Source of the DNA: an uncultured Helicobacteraceae bacterium
GTDB taxonomy: Bacteria > Campylobacterota > Campylobacteria > Campylobacterales > Sulfurimonadaceae
DNA length: 16,623 nt
Direction of reading: 5' to 3'
Assembly: GCA_903903705.1 (NCBI GenBank)
Contig: CAIUZU010000327.1
Coordinates: forward strand, 1-16,623
The notes beneath the pieces are model-generated. The model was not told where the DNA came from, ran no database searches, and worked only from the letters and a program-made list of their open reading frames with translations. How positions within the stretch are numbered: position 1 is the first letter of the stretch; each line of letters opens with the position of its first letter. The position numbers and the translations under genes were made by a program. This document shows positions 1 through 6,944 of the stretch, piece after piece.

Positions 1-1479
1 CTTAACGGACATGAGCTTATAGAGATACTTATAGATACGGGGAAGATCAAAACACTAGATGTAATTTTTATAACCACACCCATAAATACAAAAATCATAT
101 CAAAAAAAATCAGTGAAAATATCAAAGGAGTTATCTATAAACCTTTTAGTGCCGAGAGTTTTTCTGATTTTTTTAATAATTTAGAAATGGACCATGAAAG
201 AAAAATCCAAAATCAGAAAAAAATAAAATCAGATCATGCCAAACAGATTAAATATATCAGAACATGGGTTCAAAACTATTGTGATGAAGATAAAATCGAT
301 ATTCAAACAGAAATATTAGAGACTCTTATCCACAGTGAATTTGATCATTTTTATGCTATTGATGCAGATGAGTTGTACATGACATGTCAAATTGTTTTAG
401 AAAACTATATAAAAAGCATAGATAATTCTCTAGTAGTAAATAGTTTACTCATGGAAAAAGTTTACAATATATGGCGTCATCCTGAAAAATATAAAACACT
501 CGGTATGCGTGAAAACTTTCATGGTATTATGTTAAACGCAGAAGCCTTCTCAAACAGTATGCCGGTAAAAGAGCATCTTAAATATTCATTTATTTTGCCG
601 CTTAACCGTCTTTTAACAAAGGTAAGAGATATGGCAAAAGATAAACAAAAACTTTTGCATGATGATTTTACGCCATATTTAGATAAATTACTGGATACAT
701 TTCTTGAAATAGATCCTAACTATAAAAATATGGAAGTTTTATCAATTTTAAATCATATTAAAGAGATTGATAAATTTCAAGAAGAGTTAAAACCTTTGTT
801 GGAGAAGTCCAATTTAATTGAAAAATTTGTTTATTTAAAAGATGATCCGGATATATTGGAGGATGTAGAAAAACATATCAGCACATGTATAAAGTATATC
901 TCACAACAGATAATTCCTTATTATGTATTTAAAGCAAATGATCTGGCATGGCAAAATGCAAAAAGATCGTCTAAAATCATCTGGTATTTAAAGAGTAATT
1001 TGAAGTTTAAGATGATTAATACTCACAATTTATTGCATCAGAGTGGTGTAATCGATAGAAATGAGATAAAAAAATTTCAAAAATATGATAAAGAAAAAAT
1101 AGTTTTGGCAACAAGAGATTTGGAGACGCTTGAAGCGTTTAAGAAAAAGCTGACACTCGACATGCCACCGCTTGAAATATTGATATTTAAGAGTGTCTCA
1201 ATACTGAAAAATGAACTTGAAAAACATAGCTACAAAAGAGTTATTGTAGATTTAAGCTTTGCAAACGCCATATTCGACAACGGATACTTGCTTGTAAAAC
1301 TGCTTAACAAAAGATTTCCGGAGTTTGAAAAAATCGTAGAAAGAGGCGAACTTTATTTTCTGGCTACATCTGCGCAAAAAGAGCTGTTAGAGAAGAGTAA
1401 AATTAAATTTAAGTATAAAATATTTTTAAAACCTCTGGATAATAGAAAAATATTTGAGCGATTTTATCTGGAAAACTGA
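1..1479 (+). CDS. Response-regulator-like protein, 5'-truncated by the window edge
   Basis: The frame is open from base 1, so the ATG at 187 is probably internal and the true start lies left of the window. The first ~60 residues visible read like the second half of a receiver domain: a beta4 strand ending in a conserved Thr (VIFITT), then a beta5 strand with the Lys-Pro pair (GVIYKPF) and an amphipathic last helix. The phospho-acceptor Asp would be upstream and is not visible. A long, mostly helical middle of no recognised family follows (window residues about 65-360). The last ~125 residues again have a receiver-like alternating beta/alpha pattern, with an Asp at the end of a strand (RVIVDLSF, codon at 1249) and a Lys-Pro (IFLKPLD) near the end, but no N-terminal acidic pair, so this second domain looks degenerate. 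No HTH, GGDEF or kinase output motif is seen. It is probably a signalling adaptor; the partner is unknown. Confidence 0.65.
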   Translation, partial: LNGHELIEILIDTGKIKTLDVIFITTPINTKIISKKISENIKGVIYKPFSAESFSDFFNNLEMDHERKIQNQKKIKSDHAKQIKYIRTWVQNYCDEDKIDIQTEILETLIHSEFDHFYAIDADELYMTCQIVLENYIKSIDNSLVVNSLLMEKVYNIWRHPEKYKTLGMRENFHGIMLNAEAFSNSMPVKEHLKYSFILPLNRLLTKVRDMAKDKQKLLHDDFTPYLDKLLDTFLEIDPNYKNMEVLSILNHIKEIDKFQEELKPLLEKSNLIEKFVYLKDDPDILEDVEKHISTCIKYISQQIIPYYVFKANDLAWQNAKRSSKIIWYLKSNLKFKMINTHNLLHQSGVIDRNEIKKFQKYDKEKIVLATRDLETLEAFKKKLTLDMPPLEILIFKSVSILKNELEKHSYKRVIVDLSFANAIFDNGYLLVKLLNKRFPEFEKIVERGELYFLATSAQKELLEKSKIKFKYKIFLKPLDNRKIFERFYLEN

Positions 1480-1550
1480 TTAAATTTAAGCATAAAGATT
1501 TTTTACCCGCTTTTAACAAATAATAGCCTAAAATTCGACAACTATTTCAC

Positions 1551-1555
1551 AAAGG
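1551..1555 (+). promoter_or_regulatory. Ribosome binding site of gltX
   Basis: AAAGG lies 7 bases before the ATG at 1563 and supports that start. A TAAAAT hexamer at 1529-1534 could be the -10 box of a gltX promoter in the 83-base gap after the previous gene, but the -35 region is not recognisable. Confidence 0.45.
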
Positions 1556-1562
1556 CTTTTTT

Positions 1563-2951
1563 ATGGTTGTTACTCGTTTTGCTCCAAGCCCTACGGGCTA
1601 TTTACATATCGGCGGTTTAAGAACTGCCCTTTTTTCCTATCTCTGGGCTAGAAAAAACGGCGGCAAATTTCTTCTTCGCATCGAAGATACCGATAAGGCG
1701 AGAAACTCACAAGAAGCAGCTGAGGCAATCGTAAAAGCGTTTCATTGGCTGGGCTTGGAACATGACGGAGAGATAACATATCAGTCGCAAAGAGATGATA
1801 TTTACGCAATTTACATAAAACAGCTTTTAGATAGCGGCAATGCGTACAAATGCTACATGTCAAGAGAGGAGCTTGATGCCCTCAGAGAAACGCAGATGGC
1901 AAACAAAGAGCGTACAAAGTATAACGGCAAATATCGTGATTTTACAGGTACTGTGCCAGAGGGTATAGAACCGGTTATCCGCATAAAAGCACCTCTTAGC
2001 GGAGAAATCATCGTTAGAGACGGCGTTAAAGGCGATATCTCTTTTCAAGCTGAAGATATTTTGGATGATTTCGTTATTGCCAGAGGCGACGGCTCTCCGA
2101 CTTACAACTTTGTCGTAGCGATTGATGACCATTTGATGGGCGTTACCGAGGTTATCCGCGGCGATGATCACCTCTCAAATACACCTAAGCAGATTGTGGT
2201 TTATGAAGCACTCGGGTTTGATGTGCCGAAGTTTTACCATGTGCCGATGATTCATAACCATGAGGGCAAAAAACTCTCTAAACGTGACGGTGCGACCGAT
2301 GTTATGGCATATAAAGAGATGGGCTATACTCCCGAGGCACTTTTGAACTTTTTGGTGCGTCTTGGCTGGAGTCACGGAGATCAAGAGATCTTCTCCATGG
2401 ATGAGATGCAAGAACTTTTCAATCCTAAAGATATCAACAAATCCGCATCTATCTACAACACCGAAAAACTTGACTGGCTTAACGCTCACTATATCAAAAA
2501 TATGCCAAACGGCAAGCTTGCAGATCTGCTTGAAGAGCATGGTTTGTTGCTTGCTTCACATGATAAAAAAGAGATTTTGCTTGATGCTCTAAAAGATCGT
2601 GCAAAGACTATTAAAGAGATGGCTTTACTCGTAAATGAGATTATTGTTGCTCCTGTTTCTTATGATGAAAAAGCGATTGCGAAATCGTTTAAGAGCGATG
2701 CGGTAGAGGTTTTAAATGCTTTTGCGGCAAAAATAGCTACATGCAGCGAGCTTCATCTTCCGAGCGACTACCACCACCTGATGCAAGAGGTAGTGGATGA
2801 GATGGGGATAGGTTTTGGAAAAATCGGGCAACCTCTTCGCCTCGCACTTTTGGGAAAAATGAGCGGTCCGGGACTTGATGCTGTTATGGCGATAATCGGC
2901 AAAGATGAGACGATTGCGAGGATAGATAAGGCAATAACAGCCCACTCTTAA
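1563..2951 (+). CDS. gltX: Glutamyl-tRNA synthetase (GltX1 type)
   Basis: Class I aminoacyl-tRNA synthetase that attaches glutamate to tRNA in the cytoplasm. The Rossmann fold opens with the FAPSPTGYLHIGG motif (HIGH-type signature, H15-IGG), followed by the family's LRIEDTD block. The KMSKS-type loop is KLSKR at residues 237-241. EVIRGDDHLSNTPKQ is the conserved catalytic-fold segment before it, and the C-terminal half is the helical anticodon-binding domain. At 462 aa it is full length. As I remember them, the sequence is much closer to the epsilonproteobacterial GluRS1 than to GluRS2. Campylobacterota typically lack GlnRS and carry two GltX: GluRS1 charges tRNA-Glu, while GluRS2 mischarges tRNA-Gln for amidation by GatCAB. 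By that assignment this copy should be the discriminating tRNA-Glu enzyme. It appears to be transcribed alone and ends facing the convergent HD-GYP gene. Confidence 0.97.
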   Translation: MVVTRFAPSPTGYLHIGGLRTALFSYLWARKNGGKFLLRIEDTDKARNSQEAAEAIVKAFHWLGLEHDGEITYQSQRDDIYAIYIKQLLDSGNAYKCYMSREELDALRETQMANKERTKYNGKYRDFTGTVPEGIEPVIRIKAPLSGEIIVRDGVKGDISFQAEDILDDFVIARGDGSPTYNFVVAIDDHLMGVTEVIRGDDHLSNTPKQIVVYEALGFDVPKFYHVPMIHNHEGKKLSKRDGATDVMAYKEMGYTPEALLNFLVRLGWSHGDQEIFSMDEMQELFNPKDINKSASIYNTEKLDWLNAHYIKNMPNGKLADLLEEHGLLLASHDKKEILLDALKDRAKTIKEMALLVNEIIVAPVSYDEKAIAKSFKSDAVEVLNAFAAKIATCSELHLPSDYHHLMQEVVDEMGIGFGKIGQPLRLALLGKMSGPGLDAVMAIIGKDETIARIDKAITAHS

Positions 2952-2958
2952 ATATAAA

Positions 2959-2984
2959 TATGCAAAGATTATACTCTTTGCATA
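2959..2984. terminator. Inverted repeat between convergent genes (candidate terminator)
   Basis: A perfect 10-bp inverted repeat (TATGCAAAGA / TCTTTGCATA) with a 6-base loop fills the 52-base gap between the converging gltX and HD-GYP genes. Neither side has a clean T-run; on the minus strand it is followed by TTTATATTT. Its position suggests bidirectional termination, but the stem is AT-rich and weak. Confidence 0.45.
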
Positions 2985-3003
2985 GCATTAAACCTCCGCA
3001 TAT

Positions 3004-4395
3004 TTATACTGATAAATCACTATGCAGCTGCACATAATCATCAATATTTTCAAGCAATATATCTACTAGTTTCGGCTCAAAATGCTTACCTCTTTGCTCT
3101 TTGAAAAAGGCGATAACATCTTTTGTCGACCATGGTTCTTTATATACCCGTTTGGAGAGCAGAGTATCAAAAACATCGACAATCGCAACAATGCGGGCAT
3201 AGATAGTTATCTCTTCGCCCCTTAGCCCTTGCGGATAACCGGTTCCGTCATATTTTTCATGATGTTCATAAGCAATATCAGCTGCAGTTTTTAGTATCTC
3301 TCGTTTAGAATTTTTTAAAATGTTATATCCGAAAAGAGAGTGGGATTTAATAATATTAAACTCATCTGGTGTCAATTTGCCCGGTTTATTTAAAACAGCA
3401 TCGGCAATTCCGACTTTTCCAATGTCATGAAGAGGCGATGCTATCTCTATGAGTTTTATCTGCTCATCGCTCAATCCGTACTCTTTTGCGATTATTGTGC
3501 TTAATATGGCAACCCGTTTGGTATGCTGACTTGTAGAGTTTGAACGAATCTCCTCTATTTTTCCTATCGCAAGCATAGTCTCTTTTAGAGTTGATTCTAT
3601 CTCTTCATTTAAAAGTTGAAGTTGTTTATTTTTATATTTTAGTTCATTCTCTTTTTCTATAACGGTTTTGTTAAAATTATTTACGCTTAATGCAACATCT
3701 TCAAACTCTTTACTTTCATACTTATTGCTGTCTATGTTTTTATGTAAAAAATAAGCATCTTTAGTTTCATCGATAATATTTAAAAGAGGCCTGCTTATAT
3801 AACGCTCAATGACATGAAACATATTAAACACTACAACTAAAGCAAACAAAAGCAGAGCCGCAATAATCACATAACTGTTTTTTATGACAAAGTTCTGGTA
3901 TGCATCAATCTCCATCTCAATATCTACAGCGCCCAAAACCGTACCTTCTTTGACATGATGACACTGCAGACAGTCTGAATTTGCGATATAAGGAACAACC
4001 GATTTAACACTGCCTTGCATATCTCTCCACTCTACATATACCTCTTTTTTTTCTAAAATTGCTCTAAGGTTACTGTTTAGTTTCTTTTCTGACAAGGTTG
4101 ACTCGCCATACTCTTTTATGACCGCATCCCCACGAATAATTTTAATAGTTTTTATATCATGAACCGAAGATATTTCATCCAAGAAATAATCTCGTTTATC
4201 CATTATCCCGGCTTTCATGTGCGATGTAAGACCGGCTTTTATAATTTCTGAAATTGAATGGATTTTATTTTCTACTATAAACTGAAAAAAACTTCTGTAA
4301 CTTAAAAGAACTATAGAGACTATAACCAATGTAGCAACTATAAAAACCTGCAGTAATCGGGTTACGGTAATTACTTTAATGCTTCTCTTTTCCAC
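3004..4395 (-). CDS. Membrane HD-GYP protein with a haem-c-type periplasmic sensor domain
   Basis: Predicted cyclic-di-GMP phosphodiesterase of 463 aa. TM1 (about residues 13-34) and TM2 (about 174-191) flank a ~140-residue periplasmic domain, followed by a HAMP-like linker and a coiled coil (about 192-285) and a cytoplasmic HD-GYP domain. The HD-GYP signatures are complete: HDIGK with H323-D324, the HH pair at 378-379, and GTGYP at 384-388, so the protein should be able to bind metal and hydrolyse c-di-GMP. The periplasmic domain contains SDCLQCHH, a CXXCH haem-c attachment motif (C142, C145, H146), directly before GTVLGAVDIE. Such a motif next to a strand of this kind is known from haem-c sensor domains that respond to redox or small gases; the ligand here is not predictable. 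The start is GTG at 4395, with AAAAAGG 7 bases upstream. It is divergent from the hydrolase gene and probably monocistronic. Confidence 0.9.
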   Translation of the reverse strand: MEKRSIKVITVTRLLQVFIVATLVIVSIVLLSYRSFFQFIVENKIHSISEIIKAGLTSHMKAGIMDKRDYFLDEISSVHDIKTIKIIRGDAVIKEYGESTLSEKKLNSNLRAILEKKEVYVEWRDMQGSVKSVVPYIANSDCLQCHHVKEGTVLGAVDIEMEIDAYQNFVIKNSYVIIAALLLFALVVVFNMFHVIERYISRPLLNIIDETKDAYFLHKNIDSNKYESKEFEDVALSVNNFNKTVIEKENELKYKNKQLQLLNEEIESTLKETMLAIGKIEEIRSNSTSQHTKRVAILSTIIAKEYGLSDEQIKLIEIASPLHDIGKVGIADAVLNKPGKLTPDEFNIIKSHSLFGYNILKNSKREILKTAADIAYEHHEKYDGTGYPQGLRGEEITIYARIVAIVDVFDTLLSKRVYKEPWSTKDVIAFFKEQRGKHFEPKLVDILLENIDDYVQLHSDLSV

Positions 4396-4428
4396 TCTTG
4401 TACCTTTTTCTATAATTTTTTAATTTTG

Positions 4429-4434
4429 ATTATA
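4429..4434 (-). promoter_or_regulatory. Candidate -10 box for the HD-GYP gene
   Basis: A perfect TATAAT on the minus strand sits 33 bases before the GTG start at 4395, in the 138-base divergent gap. The -35 region is poor, as is usual for Campylobacterota vegetative promoters, which rely on AT-rich periodic upstream DNA. Confidence 0.45.
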
Positions 4435-4472
4435 GAGTTCTTTAGCTTATCCGATTCTTTTGTCATATTTGG

Positions 4473-4478
4473 TATACT
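4473..4478 (+). promoter_or_regulatory. Candidate -10 box for the hydrolase/ABC-F unit
   Basis: TATACT lies 55 bases before the GTG start at 4534, in the same divergent gap and preceded by T-rich DNA. No clear -35 is seen. It would drive the hydrolase gene and, by read-through, the ABC-F gene. Confidence 0.3.
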
Positions 4479-4533
4479 TCCACTAAAATTGGCATAGGTT
4501 CAGTTGACTTGGCAATTTTAACAGGAATATAGA

Positions 4534-5067
4534 GTGAAACAAAGAGTTTTGATTTTGCACGGCTGGGGCGGAAGCGATTTTCCTCACTGGCAGAATTGGC
4601 TTGCCGCAGAGGTTGCAAAAGACTACGGGTGTGTAAGTTTCTTCAAGTTTAGCAATTTTGATTTCCCACAAAAAGATGTGTGGATGAGCGAGTTGGCTAA
4701 AGAGCTTGAAGAGTTTAAACCAGATATAGTGGTTTGCCACTCTATCGCAAATATTCTCTGGTTTCACATCTGTAACGAGATAAAACCAAAAGATGTAGAG
4801 AGACTTTTTCTAGTTGCCGTACCGAGTTTGGCATGTGATATCGAAGAGTTAAAGAGCTTTTTTCCATGTGAGATACCTAAAAATCTCCATGCAAAAGAGT
4901 CCTTGCTCATCACATCGACGAATGATCCCTACATGACACAAGATGAAGCTTCAGAGCTTCAAAAAGCACTTGGTATAGAGATGAAGGTTTTAGAAAACGC
5001 AGGGCATATCAACGTCTCAAGCGGTTACGGCGAGTGGCATTGGATATTAGAAAAGATAAAAAGGTAA
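4534..5067 (+). CDS. RBBP9/YdeN-like small alpha/beta hydrolase
   Basis: A 177-aa single-domain serine hydrolase-like protein, cytoplasmic (no signal peptide). It opens with the family pattern LILHGWGGSDFPHWQNWL. The nucleophile elbow reads VCHSIAN with Ser70, and the likely remaining triad members are Asp131 (TSTNDPYM) and His158 (NAGHINV). In the usual family motif the elbow is G-H-S-x-G; here both glycines are replaced (Cys68 and Ala72), as happens in some members. The physiological substrate of this family in bacteria is mostly unknown. The start is GTG, with AGGA 7 bases upstream. The stop lies only 10 bases before the ABC-F ATG, so the two genes are probably co-transcribed. Downstream function is not inferable from context. 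Confidence 0.85.
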   Translation: MKQRVLILHGWGGSDFPHWQNWLAAEVAKDYGCVSFFKFSNFDFPQKDVWMSELAKELEEFKPDIVVCHSIANILWFHICNEIKPKDVERLFLVAVPSLACDIEELKSFFPCEIPKNLHAKESLLITSTNDPYMTQDEASELQKALGIEMKVLENAGHINVSSGYGEWHWILEKIKR

Positions 5068-5077
5068 AAAATAAAAT

Positions 5078-6910
5078 ATGATACAACTAATAAATATATC
5101 AAAAAATTTCGGCAAACAAGAGCTTTTTAGCAATCTTAGTTTCAAACTAAACTCTGGCAATAAAATGGGGCTTGTAGGTCGTAACGGAAGCGGAAAGTCG
5201 ACTCTTTTTAAACTTATACTAGGTGAAGAGACACCTGATCTCGGTGAAGTTCTTATACCAAAAGGGTACAAAATAGGAACGCTAAAACAGTATTTGGTAT
5301 TTACTGAGGGCACTTTAAGAGAAGAGGCGGCACTTGCACTTGAAGAGGACATGAAGTATGATGTTTATAGAGTCGAGAAGATTCTTTTTGGTTTAGGTTT
5401 TACGCAAGATGATTTAGAGAAAGATCCGCTCTCATTTTCAGGCGGATATCAGATCCGTATAAATCTTGCAAAACTGCTTGTGACAGAACCGAATCTGCTC
5501 CTTCTCGATGAGCCGACAAACTACCTTGATATCCTTTCGCTTAGATGGCTAAAAACTTTTTTAAAGGCATTTGAGGGCGAAGTTATTTTAATCACTCACG
5601 ACCGTGATTTTATGGATGCCGTGGTAACCCACACGATGGGAATTGTACGCAAAAATCTAAGAGTTATTGCAGGAGATACTCACAAGTACTATGAACAGCT
5701 AAGATCAAGCGATGAGCTGCATGAAAAACAGAAGATTTCACAAGATAAAAAGGTAAAAGAGCTTGAAGATTTCATCGCCCGAAACAAAGCTCGTGCTTCT
5801 ACTGCGGCTTTGGCACAGTCCAAAGTAAAACAGCTGGAGAAGATGGACTTGCTTGATGATTTGGATTACGATTCAACACTGGAATTCAATTTTAACTACA
5901 AAGAGACGCCTGCAAAAGTTCTGATTGACGTTAAAAATTTGAGTTTTGGATATACACCTGAGAATATACTCTTTAAAAATATCTCATTTGTACTTGAAAA
6001 AGGGGAACGACTCGGGATTATCGGAAAAAACGGCAAAGGTAAATCAACCCTCTTAAATACTATTGCAGGCGAGCTAAAAGCAGTGGAGGGCGAAGTCCAC
6101 ATGCATCCAAGTACGGCTTTTGCACACTTTGGTCAAACAAATATTGCAAGACTGCATCCGACAAGTACTGTTTTGGATGAGATTCACTCGGCCAACACTA
6201 AGCTTTCAGCCCAGACTATCAGAGGCATAGCAGGGGCGATGATGTTTAGCGGAGACAGTGCGGACAAAAAAGTTTCGCTTCTCTCAGGTGGAGAGAAAAG
6301 CCGTGTTATGCTAGGGCAGATTTTAGCTAGGGAAGTTAATGCCCTTTTCCTTGATGAGCCGACAAACCACCTTGACATGGACTCTATCGAAGCGCTTACA
6401 AAGGCTATCGAGAACTATGACGGTTCGGTTATCGTAGTAACCCACTCCGAAGAACTTTTACGCCGTGTATGCGATAGACTTATAATCTTTACAAGAAACG
6501 GTGCAGAGTATTTTGACGGCGGTTACGACCTTTTCTTAGAGAAAATGGGCTGGGAAGAGGAAGAAGAGGATAGAGTTAAGCAAAAACCAAAAAGCTCTTT
6601 CAAAGATAACAAAAAAGCAAAAGCAGACCTTATTCGAGACAAAAATAAGATTATTTCGCCGATAAAGAAGAAGATTGAAAAGCTTGAAGTATCCATCATA
6701 AAGTCTGAAGAGACTTTGGCTTCTCATCAAAAGAAACTGCTTGAAGCCTCAAACAAGGGCGACACTTTTAAGATTATTGAGTTTTCAAAACTTGTTTCTC
6801 TTGAGCAAAAAGAGGTTGAGAAGATGTTTGAACTTTTAGAGATATTGCAGAGCGAGTTTGATGAAATCTCTCAAGATTATGATAAAAAGATAGCAGAGAT
6901 TGTGGATTAA
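5078..6910 (+). CDS. ABC-F family ATPase (Uup/YdiF-like, ribosome-associated)
   Basis: A soluble 610-aa protein with two ABC ATPase domains in tandem and no membrane segments, which defines the ABC-F class. Domain 1 has Walker A GRNGSGKST (34-42), a signature that reads SFSGGYQ (119-125), Walker B ending DEP (144-146) and the H-switch His174. Domain 2 has Walker A GKNGKGKST (316-324), canonical LSGGE (402-406), DEP (426-428) and His456. Both Walker B motifs run into the ABC-F hallmark DEPTNxLD. The interdomain linker (about 205-270) is charged and helical, as expected of the P-site tRNA-interaction motif. Residues about 490-610 form an acidic then basic coiled-coil tail like that of Uup-type members. 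ABC-F proteins act on the ribosome to relieve stalling or confer antibiotic protection; the exact subfamily cannot be fixed by eye. A SD-like AAAAGG overlaps the end of the hydrolase gene. Confidence 0.93.
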   Translation: MIQLINISKNFGKQELFSNLSFKLNSGNKMGLVGRNGSGKSTLFKLILGEETPDLGEVLIPKGYKIGTLKQYLVFTEGTLREEAALALEEDMKYDVYRVEKILFGLGFTQDDLEKDPLSFSGGYQIRINLAKLLVTEPNLLLLDEPTNYLDILSLRWLKTFLKAFEGEVILITHDRDFMDAVVTHTMGIVRKNLRVIAGDTHKYYEQLRSSDELHEKQKISQDKKVKELEDFIARNKARASTAALAQSKVKQLEKMDLLDDLDYDSTLEFNFNYKETPAKVLIDVKNLSFGYTPENILFKNISFVLEKGERLGIIGKNGKGKSTLLNTIAGELKAVEGEVHMHPSTAFAHFGQTNIARLHPTSTVLDEIHSANTKLSAQTIRGIAGAMMFSGDSADKKVSLLSGGEKSRVMLGQILAREVNALFLDEPTNHLDMDSIEALTKAIENYDGSVIVVTHSEELLRRVCDRLIIFTRNGAEYFDGGYDLFLEKMGWEEEEEDRVKQKPKSSFKDNKKAKADLIRDKNKIISPIKKKIEKLEVSIIKSEETLASHQKKLLEASNKGDTFKIIEFSKLVSLEQKEVEKMFELLEILQSEFDEISQDYDKKIAEIVD

Positions 6911-6944
6911 GCCACAGATTTTAGAGTGAACTAAAATCTGTGGT
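6911..6944. terminator. Perfect 13-bp hairpin between converging units (candidate bidirectional terminator)
   Basis: CCACAGATTTTAG (6912-6924) and its exact reverse complement CTAAAATCTGTGG (6931-6943) flank a 6-base loop; G6911/T6944 adds a possible wobble pair on the plus-strand transcript. It begins 1 base after the ABC-F stop and contains the stop codon and last five sense codons of the convergent HD-GYP gene. There is no T-run on either side, so it could instead protect 3' ends. Confidence 0.6.

Noticed and set aside
187-1479. ATG at 187 as the start of the first gene
   Set aside because: The frame stays open to base 1 and encodes a receiver-domain C-terminal half, so the ATG is internal.
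1648-2945. Several minus-strand reading frames within gltX
   Set aside because: They overlap an unmistakable synthetase gene, have no RBS and give low-complexity, cysteine-rich products.
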